From Actinomadura sp. DC4 (GTDB lineage Bacteria > Actinomycetota > Actinomycetes > Streptosporangiales > Streptosporangiaceae): DNA of 64,000 nucleotides. How positions within the stretch are numbered: the first letter of the stretch is position 1; every line of letters begins with the position of its first letter. The position numbers were made by a program, and so were the translations under genes. Shown here in pieces: positions 9,403 through 17,893 of the stretch. The stretch covers positions 62,001 to 126,000 of the forward strand of contig NZ_JAUEQY010000002.1 of NCBI RefSeq assembly GCF_030406325.1, written 5' to 3'. The notes beneath the pieces were generated by a model. The model ran no database searches. It worked only from the letters and a program-made list of their open reading frames with translations, and was not told the DNA's origin.

Positions 9403-11127
9403 ATGCGGCTGCAGGAGTACGGACCCACGGCGCCCGGCGGCGGCGCCCGGCTGGCCATCGGGGTGGTCAGCGGCCTGGTCCCGGGGCTGGTGTTCGGTGC
9501 GCTGATGACCTGGCAGCACATCCTGGCGCCCCACGGCACGTACGGCTGGGCCGTCTTCGCCGGGTACGCGGCGGTCGCGGGCGCGCTGCTCGGCGCGATC
9601 GTCGGACGGCGGCCCTACGGCCCGGCGGTGTCCGCGTCGGGCGGGCTGCTCCTCGGGCTGCTCGGCTGGGTGGTCTGGTGGCTGACCCTGGACCCGCTGC
9701 TGCACGGCACGCCGACCTGGTCGGTCGCGGCGGCCACGGCCGGGTACCCCGAACTCGTCGGATCGCTGCTCCAGGGCGCCCTCGCCGGCACGCTCTTCCA
9801 CCTGCTGGTGACGCGCTTCAACGAACGCGCGGCCCGGCGTCCCGCCAGGCCGGTACCCCGTGTGCCGCACGTGGTCATCGTCGGCGGCGGGTTCGGCGGG
9901 GTCAGCGCCGCCCGCCGGTTCGAGCGGCTGAACTTGAGAGGCCACCGCATCGAGACGACGCTGATCAGCGACTCCAACTTCCTGCTGTTCACCCCGATGC
10001 TCGCCGAGGTGGCCTCCGGCGGCCTGGAGGCCCAGCACATCAGCACACCGGTCCGCGCGGCCGTCGCCCACACCCGGTTTCGCCACGGCCGCGTCGCCGG
10101 AATCGACGTCGTACGGCGCGTGGTCCACCTCGACGCCTCGGCCGAGCCCGTCGCGTACGACCATCTCGTGCTGGCCGTCGGTTCCGTCCCGCACTTCCTG
10201 GACCTGCCGGGCATGGCCGAGCACGCCTTCACGCTCAAGTCGCTCGGCGACGCCGCGCGGCTGCGCGACCAGGTGCTGACCCTGCTGGAGCGGGTCGACC
10301 AGGAGACCGATCCGGACGAGCGCGCCCGGCTGCTGACCTTCGTCGTGGCGGGCGGTGGGTTCGCCGGGACCGAGGCGGTCGCCGAGCTGTACGACCTCAC
10401 CCACGACGTGCTCCACTTCTACCCCGGCATCCATCCGGACGAGCCGCGCTTCATCCTGATCCATTCCGGCAAGCGCATCCTGCCCGAGCTGTCGGAGCGC
10501 CTGGGCGACTACGCGCTCGGCAAGCTGCAGGCGCGCGGCATCGAGTTCCGTCTCGGCGTACGCGCGAGCGCCGCCACCGACCGCGAGGTGCGGCTCAACG
10601 ACGAATCCGTGATCCCGACGGCCACCTTCGTCTGGACCGCGGGCAACCGGCCGAGCCCGCTGCTGAAGAGCCTGCCGGGCGAACGCGGCCGTGGCGGCTC
10701 GGTCGTCGTGGACCGCATGCTGCGGACCTTCGAGCCCGAGGGCGTCTGGGCGATCGGCGACTGCGCCCAGATTCCCGCCGCCGACGGCACGCCGTACCCG
10801 CCGACCGCCCAGCACGCGATGCGCGAGGGCAAGGCCGTGGCCGACAACATCGCCGCCGTCCTCAAGGGCCGCCGCCCCAAACCGTTCCGCTTCACCACCA
10901 TCGGGATCTTCGTCGCGCTCGGCCACCGTACCGCCGCCGGGGAGATCCGCGGCCATCCGTTCTCCGGCCTGAGCGCCTGGCTCCTCTGGCGCGGCATCTA
11001 CCTGGCCAAACTGCCCGGACTCGAACGCCGCGTCCGCGTCCTCCTCGACTGGAGCCTCGACCTGGTGTTCCCCCGCGACATCGTCGTCACCGGACCTCCG
11101 GCCGAGACCCCGCGAGGTGCCCGATGA
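9403..11127 (+). CDS. Type II NADH dehydrogenase-like flavoprotein with N-terminal membrane module
   Basis: A 574-residue fusion. Residues 1-150 contain about four hydrophobic helices, including a signature WWLTLDPLLHGTPTWSVA. From about residue 155 a FAD/NAD(P)H-dependent oxidoreductase of the NDH-2 type begins: FAD dinucleotide motif VVIVGGGFGGVSAARRFE, the NADH-binding motif FVVAGGGFAGTEAVAEL, and the FAD-binding GVWAIGDCAQIP near the C-terminus. NDH-2 enzymes pass electrons from NADH to quinone at the inner membrane face. The membrane module is homologous to units in the next gene, whose ATG overlaps this stop (ATGA). The ATG at 9403 was chosen because it precedes the first helix; its ribosome site is weak. 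Confidence 0.85.
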   Translation: MRLQEYGPTAPGGGARLAIGVVSGLVPGLVFGALMTWQHILAPHGTYGWAVFAGYAAVAGALLGAIVGRRPYGPAVSASGGLLLGLLGWVVWWLTLDPLLHGTPTWSVAAATAGYPELVGSLLQGALAGTLFHLLVTRFNERAARRPARPVPRVPHVVIVGGGFGGVSAARRFERLNLRGHRIETTLISDSNFLLFTPMLAEVASGGLEAQHISTPVRAAVAHTRFRHGRVAGIDVVRRVVHLDASAEPVAYDHLVLAVGSVPHFLDLPGMAEHAFTLKSLGDAARLRDQVLTLLERVDQETDPDERARLLTFVVAGGGFAGTEAVAELYDLTHDVLHFYPGIHPDEPRFILIHSGKRILPELSERLGDYALGKLQARGIEFRLGVRASAATDREVRLNDESVIPTATFVWTAGNRPSPLLKSLPGERGRGGSVVVDRMLRTFEPEGVWAIGDCAQIPAADGTPYPPTAQHAMREGKAVADNIAAVLKGRRPKPFRFTTIGIFVALGHRTAAGEIRGHPFSGLSAWLLWRGIYLAKLPGLERRVRVLLDWSLDLVFPRDIVVTGPPAETPRGAR

Positions 11128-12542
11128 CCGCTCCGTACGTCCGCCGGGGCGCGCTGCCCGGCGCACTCGCGGGAATCGCCGGGGGGCTGGTCTACGGGGC
11201 CGCGCTGCGCTCGCTCGGCCTGCTCTCGTCCGTGGCCGCGCTCGTACGGTCGGACTCGCCGGTGCTCGGTTTCGCATTGCACATCGTGATCGCGGCCCTG
11301 GTGGGCGCCGGGTTCGGGCTGCTCATGGCGCACCAGCGGATCCGGTCGGGCGAGCTGCTGTTCTGGGGCCTGGCGTACGGCGTCTTCTGGTGGTTCCTGG
11401 GGGCGCTGACCCTTCAGCCGCTGCTGTCCGGAACGCCGATGACCTGGAGCCTGGCGACCGCGCAGGCGGCCGTGCCGAGCCTGGTCGGGCATCTCTGCTA
11501 CGGCGCGGTCACCGCCGTCGTCTTCGCCCTCCTGCACCATGACGGCCACACGGTGGTCAGGGATCATCTGCGGCCGAGGACACTGCTGCGCGGCCTGCTC
11601 GCCGCGGTGATCGTCGGCGGCCTCCTCGTGCTCGCGTTCGGAGTCGGCGCGGGAGCGCGGCTGGGCTGGCTGCCCGCCATCGCCGCCGGGATGGGGATCG
11701 GCTATCCGCTCGTGTTCACCGGCCGGGCCGAGGGCATCGGGCCCGCGCTCGTCCGCGGCACCGCGTACGGCTTCCTGTGGTGGGTGGTGGCCGGACTCAC
11801 TCTGGTCCCGATCGTCGACGACGGCACCATCGACTGGTCCCAGCAGGCCGTGGCGGCGGCCACGGTCAGGCTGCCGCCGTACGTGCTGGCCGGCGCCGGG
11901 ATCGCGCTCGTCTTCGACTGGCTCGGCTCGCTCGCCCGCAACCTGTTCGTCGACGACGTACGGCTCCTGCACCACGAGGCCGGTACCCGCGGCCTGCGGG
12001 CCGTCGGCTACGGCGCGCTGTCCGGGCTCATCGGCGGGATCGTCTTCGGCTTCGTCTGGGGAACCGTGGACGTGCTGCCCACCGTGGCCCGGCTGGTCGG
12101 GGCGCGCGGCGCGGTCGCGGGCTGGATCGTCCACCTCGTCATCGCCCAGCTCATCGGCGTCTCGTACGCGGTGCTGTTCCGCGGGCGCAGCTACGACCTC
12201 GCCTCGGGGTTGGGATGGGGGCTGTCGTACGGCTTCTTCTGGTGGATGTTCGGCGCCCTGACGCTGCTGCCCGTCCTGCTCGGCCAGCCGCCGCGGTGGA
12301 ACGCCGTCGCCATCGCCGCGGCCTTCCCCGGGCTCGTCGGCCATCTCGCCTACGGCGGTGGCCTGGGCGCCGCGTACGCCTGGCTGGAACACCGGGAGAA
12401 CCCGTGGTGGGTCGCGCGCAGTCACACCGAGGCCGTCCGCGCCACCGCTCGCCGCGAACAGATCCTCGGCGCGGCCCCCGCGCTCTGGATCCTGACCGTC
12501 CTCATCGCCCTCACCGTCCCCGTCCTGGTGGCCGGGGCCTGA
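11124..12542 (+). CDS. Membrane protein with three tandem membrane modules
   Basis: A 472-residue integral membrane protein built from three repeats of about 150 residues (about 1-150, 150-300, 300-472). Each has four helices and a shared block: YGVFWWFLGALTLQPLLSGT in unit 1, YGFLWWVVAGLTLVPIVDDG in unit 2 and YGFFWWMFGALTLLPVLLGQ in unit 3, then a segment like PSLVGHLCYGAVTA. The same unit occurs once at the N-terminus of the preceding flavoprotein. The start ATG at 11124 overlaps the stop of that gene, so both are made together. A role as membrane anchor or quinone-side partner of the dehydrogenase is plausible but only inferred; I do not recognise a named family. Confidence 0.82.
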   Translation: MTAPYVRRGALPGALAGIAGGLVYGAALRSLGLLSSVAALVRSDSPVLGFALHIVIAALVGAGFGLLMAHQRIRSGELLFWGLAYGVFWWFLGALTLQPLLSGTPMTWSLATAQAAVPSLVGHLCYGAVTAVVFALLHHDGHTVVRDHLRPRTLLRGLLAAVIVGGLLVLAFGVGAGARLGWLPAIAAGMGIGYPLVFTGRAEGIGPALVRGTAYGFLWWVVAGLTLVPIVDDGTIDWSQQAVAAATVRLPPYVLAGAGIALVFDWLGSLARNLFVDDVRLLHHEAGTRGLRAVGYGALSGLIGGIVFGFVWGTVDVLPTVARLVGARGAVAGWIVHLVIAQLIGVSYAVLFRGRSYDLASGLGWGLSYGFFWWMFGALTLLPVLLGQPPRWNAVAIAAAFPGLVGHLAYGGGLGAAYAWLEHRENPWWVARSHTEAVRATARREQILGAAPALWILTVLIALTVPVLVAGA

Positions 12543-12639
12543 CGCAGGGGTCACCCGAGGGTGACCGCCCGGTCGGTGAGCGGCCGGTCGTCCCGCGATA
12601 ACGGCCGGCGTGGAGGAGGTCGAGGCACCTCGGTGACAT

Positions 12640-13335
12640 CATCGCGGGCTTCGGCGCCGACGTCGACCTCGACGTGATCCACGCGTGGTGGTCGTGACGT
12701 CGAGCCCGCCATGGACACGGGAACGCCATCCGGGTCTCCCAGAAGGTGAAGTGCTTGTCCGCGAAACGCGTGTCGGCCCAGGAGCCGGCGTCAATGGCGT
12801 CTATGGACACGTTCTCTCCGACGGAAGCGCAGAACTCACGACACCAGCGCACGACCTGCTCATGGTCCTGCTCGCCCGCGACGCGGCTCCGGCCCTCTGG
12901 GCGCGGCTGCGGTGGGGCGAGCGTGCCGAGACGGTAGAGACGAGCCCGCCAGAAGGGCACCGGCGCTGCGCCCGTGTGCGGCTGCCATGTCTCGGCGAAC
13001 ATGGTGGCGGTGTCGTGGTCCGCGACGACGCCGGACGGCGGGTGGCCGAGGCAAGCCAGGTGAGCGGCGAGGGAGCCGGCCTGCTCGGCGGAGAGGGCGC
13101 TGAGGGTCAGGCGGCCGCGCGGAGTGCGGTAGAAAATGGCGCGGACCTCGCCTCCCGATTCCAGCCGGCCGAAGACAGTGGCTTCGGCGCCGTGCCCGCT
13201 CGTCCCGCGTGCTCGCAGTTTCTCGATGTCCGTCAGCGGCATGTTGTGCAAAACCGGGCGCGAGCGCAGGAAGTCCCCGGCCCGGGCGAAGAAGCCGTCG
13301 ACGTCTTCCGTGAGGTACCAGTCATCTGGACGCAT
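12640..13335 (-). pseudogene. Decayed GNAT acetyltransferase gene
   Basis: The first ~200 codons read as the N-terminal half of an actinobacterial GNAT-type protein (MRPDDWYLTEDVDGFFARAG, later SWADTRFADKHFTFWE). Immediately after FWE the reading frame becomes low-quality Arg/His-rich sequence, while the +1-shifted frame gives DPDGVPVSMAGSTSR, the family's expected continuation. So there is a frameshift near 12725. The acetyl-CoA-binding half (a motif like TPPEHRGHGYGSA) is absent from every frame before the neighbouring gene at 12542. The gene is therefore both frameshifted and truncated. A sequencing error could explain the frameshift but not the missing C-terminal half. Confidence 0.68.
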
Positions 13336-13417
13336 GCTGCATGATCCCTGGGATCCCCTGTCCTACGACCCCAGCCCGGTGGGGGGTGGGGGCGGGAGCC
13401 CCTCACACCGGAGGGTT

Positions 13418-13435
13418 CCGGGGGTCGCCCCCCGG
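13418..13435. terminator. GC-rich hairpin after the PadR gene
   Basis: Arms CCGGGGG and CCCCCGG with a short loop lie 11 nt beyond the PadR stop codon at 13446 (reading minus). There is no clear T-tract, as is common in actinomycete terminators. It separates PadR from the decayed GNAT gene. Confidence 0.5.
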
Positions 13436-13445
13436 GCCAGTACTG

Positions 13446-13958
13446 TCACTTGATCTGGTCGGCGGCCCATTCCGCCCACTCGCGGCGCATGGCGTTGAAG
13501 CGCAGGCCGTACTCCATCGCGATGCGACCGTAGACCGACAGGTTGCCGTCGTCCCAGTCGATCGCCTCGTCCAGTTCGCGCAGGGCGTTCTCCTCCTTGC
13601 CCATCATCTCGGCCAGGCCGTCGAGGTAGGCGAGCGCCTGGTCGCGGTCGATCTCGCCCAGGAAGAAGACCCTCAGGAGGATCTCACTGCGGCGTACGGG
13701 CTGTGGCTCGGTCTCGGTCAGCCAATGGCGTAGCTCGGCTCTGCCCTCGTCGGTGAGCGCGTACTGCTTGCGGCCCCGTGGGCCCTCCGCCACGACCGTG
13801 ATCAGACCGGCCTCCGCGAGCCTGTTCAGCTCGGTGTAGATCTGGCTCTGCGTGGCGGGCCAGACGTTCGCCAGCGAGGTGTTGAAGAGTTTGAGCAGGT
13901 CGTACCCGCTGGCCGAGCGCTCGGTGAGCAGCCCCAGCAACGCGTGGCGAAGAGTCAT
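13446..13958 (-). CDS. PadR family transcriptional regulator
   Basis: A PadR repressor of about 170 residues: N-terminal winged helix (MTLRHALLGLLTERSASGYDL) with the recognition segment SQIYTELNRLAEAGLI and wing GRKQYALTDEGRAEL, then a C-terminal helical dimerisation arm rich in Glu and Trp. PadR proteins release DNA on binding small phenolic or lipophilic ligands. I chose the ATG at 13958 because it matches the family start; GTG codons at 13964 and 13967 have a better-spaced AGGAAGG and cannot be excluded. It is divergent from a membrane protein and a carotenoid oxygenase, with two near-identical operator arms between (13975-13995 and 14009-14029), so it likely represses both directions. 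Confidence 0.88.
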   Translation of the reverse strand: MTLRHALLGLLTERSASGYDLLKLFNTSLANVWPATQSQIYTELNRLAEAGLITVVAEGPRGRKQYALTDEGRAELRHWLTETEPQPVRRSEILLRVFFLGEIDRDQALAYLDGLAEMMGKEENALRELDEAIDWDDGNLSVYGRIAMEYGLRFNAMRREWAEWAADQIK

Positions 13959-13974
13959 GGGCACCACACTACCT

Positions 13975-14029
13975 TCCTATGTTGACATGTCGAGATAGGA
14001 GATTCTACTCTCGACATGTCAGCATAGGA
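13975..14029. promoter_or_regulatory. Double palindromic operator between PadR and membrane protein genes
   Basis: Two 21-bp arms, 13975-13995 and 14009-14029, form an inverted repeat with one mismatch and a 13-bp spacer. Each arm is centred on the palindrome GACATGTC flanked by TATGTT/GAGATA-type sequence, so each is itself a dyad. The ATGT...ACAT character is typical of PadR sites. Assignment to the adjacent PadR gene is by position. Confidence 0.75.
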
Positions 14030-14049
14030 ATATCGACCAGGAGCCTCCG

Positions 14050-14607
14050 ATGACCTATCTCCGCACCTTCCTCCCGTGGATCGTCTACGCCGCCGTCCCG
14101 TCCGGAAGCTGGCAGTGGGGGGCCCTCGCCGCCCTCGTCGTCGCGGTCGCGCTGATCGTCTGGCAGCGCCGCGCCGGCCGTACGGCGGACGCCCTGATCA
14201 TCGAGACCGGCTCGGCCGTCTTCTTCGTCGCGCTCGCGATCGTCGCCTTCGCCGACCCGCACTCGGGCCTGCACCCCTACACGGGCGCGCTCTCCAACGG
14301 GGTGCTCGCCCTCATCGCGGCGATCTCCCTGGCCGTCCACCGGCCGTTCACACTTGGCATCGCCAAGCAGTCGACGCCGCGGGAGTACTGGGAGATGCCG
14401 GAGTTCGTGCGGATCAACATGATCATCACGTCCGTCTGGACCGTGTCGTTCGCCGTGAGCGCCATCGTGATCGCGATCTTCGCCGCTCGCGGGGACCGCA
14501 CCGCCGTGATCGTCCAGGTCGCCGGGCTCATCGTCCCGATGGTCTTCACCATCCGCTACGTGGCCCACGTCAAGGCCAAGGTCGCGGCCATGACCCAGGC
14601 CCACTGA
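14050..14607 (+). CDS. Hypothetical membrane protein, 185 aa
   Basis: Five hydrophobic segments are visible (about residues 5-20, 22-38, 52-68, 82-98, 130-150 and 155-172 partly paired), with Arg/Lys-rich inner loops such as WQRRAGRTADAL. It begins MTYLRTFLPWIVYAAVPSGS, with AGGAG 6 nt before the ATG. Conserved PFTLGIAKQSTPREYWEMPE lies in a loop. The family is common in actinobacteria but I cannot name a function; it superficially resembles septation protein A-like membrane proteins. It is the first gene after the PadR operator and is followed 10 bp later by a carotenoid oxygenase, so the pair is probably a PadR-controlled operon. Confidence 0.8.
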   Translation: MTYLRTFLPWIVYAAVPSGSWQWGALAALVVAVALIVWQRRAGRTADALIIETGSAVFFVALAIVAFADPHSGLHPYTGALSNGVLALIAAISLAVHRPFTLGIAKQSTPREYWEMPEFVRINMIITSVWTVSFAVSAIVIAIFAARGDRTAVIVQVAGLIVPMVFTIRYVAHVKAKVAAMTQAH

Positions 14608-14617
14608 GGGAAACGCC

Positions 14618-15943
14618 ATGCGACCGCCCCACCTCGCCGGGAACTACGCTCCCGTCACCGAAGAGCTCACCGCCCACGACCTGCCCGTCACCGGCCGCAT
14701 CCCCGGCGAGCTGACCGGCTGGTACCTCCGCAACGGCCCCAACCCGCACGACGCCGCCTCCGGCCACTGGTTCTTCGGCGACGGCATGATCCACGGCGTA
14801 CGCCTCGACGGCGGCCGGGCCACCTCGTACCGCAACCGCTGGGTCCGCACCAAGACGTTCACCGACGACGCACCGGTCCGCGACGAGCACGGCGTGCGCG
14901 ATCTGGCGGCGGGCGCCGCCAACACCCACGTCGTGCGGCACGCGGGCCGTACGCTCGCGCTCGTCGAGTCCTCGTTCCCGCACGAGATGCACCTGTCCGG
15001 GTCCGGCACACCTCTGCCGTCCGGCGTCTGCGACCTGGACACGGCCGGCCCGTACGACTTCGGCGGCAGGCTGACCACCGCGATGACGGCGCACCCGAAG
15101 ACCTGCCCGACGACGGGCGAGATGCACTTCTTCGGGTACGACGCCCAGGCGCCGTACCTGACCTACCACCGCGCCGACGCCGGCGGCGACCTGGTGATCA
15201 GCCGGCCCGTCGACGTGCCGGGCCCGACGATGATGCACGACTTCAACCTCACCGCCGGGCACGTCGTGTTCATGGACCTTCCGGTCGTGTTCGACCTGGA
15301 GCTGGCCAGGAGCGGGACCATGCCGTACCGCTGGGACGACGAGTACGGCGCCCGCCTGGGCGTCCTGCGCCGCGACGACCCGTACGGGACCGTGCGCTGG
15401 TTCGGCATCGACCCGTGTTACGTGTTCCACCCGCTCAACGCGCACGACGACGGCGACCGCATCGTGGTGCACGTCATGCGCTACCCCGAGCTGTGGCGGC
15501 AGGACACGGACACGTTCCAGCACGCGACGCTGTGGCGCTGGACCCTCGACCTGACCACCGGCACCGTACGAGAGGAGCAGATCGACGACCGCGCCGCGGA
15601 GTTCCCGCGTGTGGACGACCGCCTGGTCGGCCTGGACGCGCGCTTCGGCCACGCCTCCGACGCCGAAGGCGGCACGATGCTCCGCTACGACCTGCGCACC
15701 GGCGGGGTGGCACGGCACGACTTCGGCGAGGGCCGGCACCCCGCCGAGGCGTCCTTCGCGCCGGCCGACGACGAACCTGGCGGCGCGGGCTGGCTGCTGA
15801 CCTACGTCTACGACGCGGCCACCGACCGCAGTGACCTGATCGTCCTGGACGCCGACGACCTGGCCTCGGACCCGGTCGCCACCGTCCACCTGCCCGCCCG
15901 CGTGCCGTACGGCTTCCACGGCAACTGGCTCGCGGACCTCTAA
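14618..15943 (+). CDS. Carotenoid oxygenase family protein
   Basis: A 441-residue member of the RPE65/carotenoid cleavage dioxygenase family, iron(II) enzymes that split double bonds of carotenoids, stilbenes or lignin-derived phenolics. The start MRPPHLAGNYAPVTEELTA and the motif GWYLRNGPNPHD are diagnostic. Candidate iron-binding histidines are in TAHPKTCPTTGE, MMHDFNLTAGHVV, YVFHPLNAHDDG and, near the C-terminus, PYGFHGNWLADL, the usual four-His arrangement. Length fits the family (about 450 residues). It follows the PadR-controlled membrane protein gene by 10 bp. PadR regulators often answer to phenolic acids, so a stilbene/phenylpropanoid substrate is possible, but this is inference. Confidence 0.9.
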   Translation: MRPPHLAGNYAPVTEELTAHDLPVTGRIPGELTGWYLRNGPNPHDAASGHWFFGDGMIHGVRLDGGRATSYRNRWVRTKTFTDDAPVRDEHGVRDLAAGAANTHVVRHAGRTLALVESSFPHEMHLSGSGTPLPSGVCDLDTAGPYDFGGRLTTAMTAHPKTCPTTGEMHFFGYDAQAPYLTYHRADAGGDLVISRPVDVPGPTMMHDFNLTAGHVVFMDLPVVFDLELARSGTMPYRWDDEYGARLGVLRRDDPYGTVRWFGIDPCYVFHPLNAHDDGDRIVVHVMRYPELWRQDTDTFQHATLWRWTLDLTTGTVREEQIDDRAAEFPRVDDRLVGLDARFGHASDAEGGTMLRYDLRTGGVARHDFGEGRHPAEASFAPADDEPGGAGWLLTYVYDAATDRSDLIVLDADDLASDPVATVHLPARVPYGFHGNWLADL

Positions 15944-16466
15944 CGAGCCTCCAGGCCCTCGACGAGAAGCGACAGGAACCGGTCGCCGGCCGTCCCGGGG
16001 GCCTGGCGCGCCGCCCAGGCCATGCCGTGGACCGCGGTGAGCAGTTGGTCGGCGTCGAGGTCGGCACGGATGTGACCGGAGCGCTGGGCGCCGGCCGGCA
16101 GGTCGCGGGCCGCGGTGCGGAGTCCGGCGCAGGAGGCGTGCAGGGTGGACTCCGGGTCGTGCAGCGCCACCATGACCGAGGCGGGCAACCCCTCGTAGCG
16201 GGCCGACGCCGCCGCCGGCTCCCGTATTCAGACGACGAGGTCCTGGCCGGGGTCGGGGGAGGCGATGAGGTCCGCCGCACGGACGCGCAGCGTGTCGAAC
16301 CCCTGCCGCAGCAGCGTCTCGAGCAGCGCCTCCCGGGTGGGGAAGTGCCGGTACAGCGTCGCGATGCCGACCCCGGCCCGGCGCGCCACCTCACGGAGGG
16401 ACGCGTCCGTCCCTGCTCCGCGAACGTCTCCCGGGCCGCGGCCAGAAGATGATGTACGGCATGCAC
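15940..16466 (-). pseudogene. Decayed TetR family regulator
   Basis: Three readable parts make up a TetR: a start VHHLLAAARETFAEQG (GTG at 16466), then in a shifted frame TDASLREVARRAGVGIATLY with RHFPTREALLETLLRQGFDT, then after an in-frame TGA at 16228-16230 the C-terminal domain LPASVMVALHDPESTL onward to 15940. So there is one frameshift near 16415 and one nonsense codon (probably an old TGG). The stop overlaps the end of the carotenoid oxygenase gene by a few bases. Both lesions lie within 200 bp, which argues for true decay more than a single sequencing error, though homopolymer-rich GC sequence leaves some doubt. Confidence 0.7.
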
Positions 16467-16496
16467 GCCGGCGGGCTCCCCCGGTGACCGGGTGCT

Positions 16497-17201
16497 TCAG
16501 CTCATCGACACGAGGCGGGCGCCGCCGTCGGTCTCCAGGACCGTGCCGGTGAGGTTGGGGTTGGTGGCGGCCAGGGCCACGACCTCGGCGACGTCCTCCG
16601 CGGTGGCGACGCGGCGCGCCGGCAGCGTCTTGACCGCCGCCGCGAAGTAGTCCTCCCGCACCTCGTCCGGCAGGCCGCTCCACCACGGGGTGTCGACCAG
16701 ACCCGGCGACACGGCGTTGACCCGGATCGGGGCGAGCTCGACCGCGAGCGGCCGGACCAGGGCCTCCACCGCTCCGTTGACCGCGGCGATCCCCGCCGTG
16801 CCGGGCATGCCCGTACGGGCCGAGATGGCGCCCAGCAGGGTGATCGAACCGGTCGGCGCGAGGTGCGGCAGGACCGCCTGGACGGTGGTGATGTGGCCCC
16901 AGAACTTGGCGTCGAACGCCCGGCGGAGCATGCTGAGGTCCAGGTCGGCGATGGGGCCGACCCCCTCGCTCCCGCCGAGCGAGACGACCAGCCAGTCGAC
17001 CGTGCCGATCCTCTCGGCGACGGCGGCGATCTGGGCGCGGTCGCCGCCGTCCGCGCGGTGGCCGGTGATGCCGGGGTCGAGGGCCTCCAGCCGCTCCGCG
17101 CTCCGCCCGGCAACGTGCACGGTCGCGCCCGCGCTCCGCAGGTGACGGGCGGTGGCCAGCCCGATGCCGGAGGTGCCTCCGACGATGAGTGCAGTGCTCA
17201 T
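16497..17201 (-). CDS. Atypical short-chain dehydrogenase/reductase lacking the YxxxK pair
   Basis: A 234-residue SDR. The Rossmann start STALIVGGTSGIGLATARHL has the classical GxxxGxG cofactor motif, and NAG-equivalent VVSLGG and a C-terminal GTVLETDGGARL follow. The catalytic region reads GAISARTGMPGTAGIAAVNG: the serine is present, but the positions of the catalytic Tyr and Lys are Ile and Asn. The ATG at 17201 has GGAG 5 nt upstream. Such atypical SDRs may bind NAD(P) without normal dehydrogenase chemistry or use other residues. It is divergent from a TetR gene 56 bp away, which is its probable regulator. Confidence 0.85.
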   Translation of the reverse strand: MSTALIVGGTSGIGLATARHLRSAGATVHVAGRSAERLEALDPGITGHRADGGDRAQIAAVAERIGTVDWLVVSLGGSEGVGPIADLDLSMLRRAFDAKFWGHITTVQAVLPHLAPTGSITLLGAISARTGMPGTAGIAAVNGAVEALVRPLAVELAPIRVNAVSPGLVDTPWWSGLPDEVREDYFAAAVKTLPARRVATAEDVAEVVALAATNPNLTGTVLETDGGARLVSMS

Positions 17202-17257
17202 GATCGCTCCTATTTCGAACCGTGACGTCTCGTCTCGTTTCAAGCTAGCATGGCGGC

Positions 17258-17842
17258 ATGGACGATCGACCGGGGCGGCCCGGCCGCAGGCGCAGCGAGG
17301 AGAGCCGGCTGGCGATCCTCGCGGCGGCGGCCGAGCTCACCGCCGAGGTCGGCTACGCCGGCCTGACCATCGAGGGGATCGCGGCCCGGTCCGGCGCCGG
17401 AAAGCAGACGATCTACCGCTGGTGGGCCTCGAAGGCCGACGTACTCCTCGACGCGCTGGCCACCAAGGCCGACCTCCACATCCCCGTGCCGGACGAGGGC
17501 GACTACGCCGGCGACCTGCGGGCGTTCCTCACCGCCACCTTCGAGCTCGGCCGCCGGGACCAGGTGGTCGCCGTGCTCCGCGCGCTGATGGCCGAGGCCC
17601 AGATCGACCCGGAGTTCGGCGAGCGGTTCCGCGACGACTTCCTGCAGCTCCGCCGCGATGCCCTCGGCGTTGTCGTCTCCCGCGCGGCCGCCCGCGGCGA
17701 CCTCCCGCCGGGCGTCTCCCCGGAGACCGTCATCGACATCGTGTTCGGCACGCTCTGGTACCGGCTGCTCGCCACCCGCCGGCTGCCCGACGAACGCCTC
17801 ATCGAGGAGCTCGTCACCACGCTCACCGGGAGCCACGAATGA
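17258..17842 (+). CDS. TetR/AcrR family transcriptional regulator
   Basis: A 194-residue TetR. The N-terminal helix-turn-helix covers about residues 15-60 (SRLAILAAAAELTAEVGYAG, then GIAARSGAGKQTIYRWWASK); the C-terminal ligand domain resembles TetR_C_16/33-type sensors (IVFGTLWYRLLATRRLPDER). The start ATG at 17258 follows a Ser/Arg-poor short upstream region shared with the divergent SDR gene; this arrangement usually means that TetR represses the divergent enzyme gene. No clear perfect palindrome is seen in the short intergenic gap apart from TTCGAA near 17213-17218. Confidence 0.87.
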   Translation: MDDRPGRPGRRRSEESRLAILAAAAELTAEVGYAGLTIEGIAARSGAGKQTIYRWWASKADVLLDALATKADLHIPVPDEGDYAGDLRAFLTATFELGRRDQVVAVLRALMAEAQIDPEFGERFRDDFLQLRRDALGVVVSRAAARGDLPPGVSPETVIDIVFGTLWYRLLATRRLPDERLIEELVTTLTGSHE

Positions 17843-17893
17843 CCGACCGGCGAACGATCTCTGGGACCGCAGTCTGGAGCTCGCCGGAGTGAC

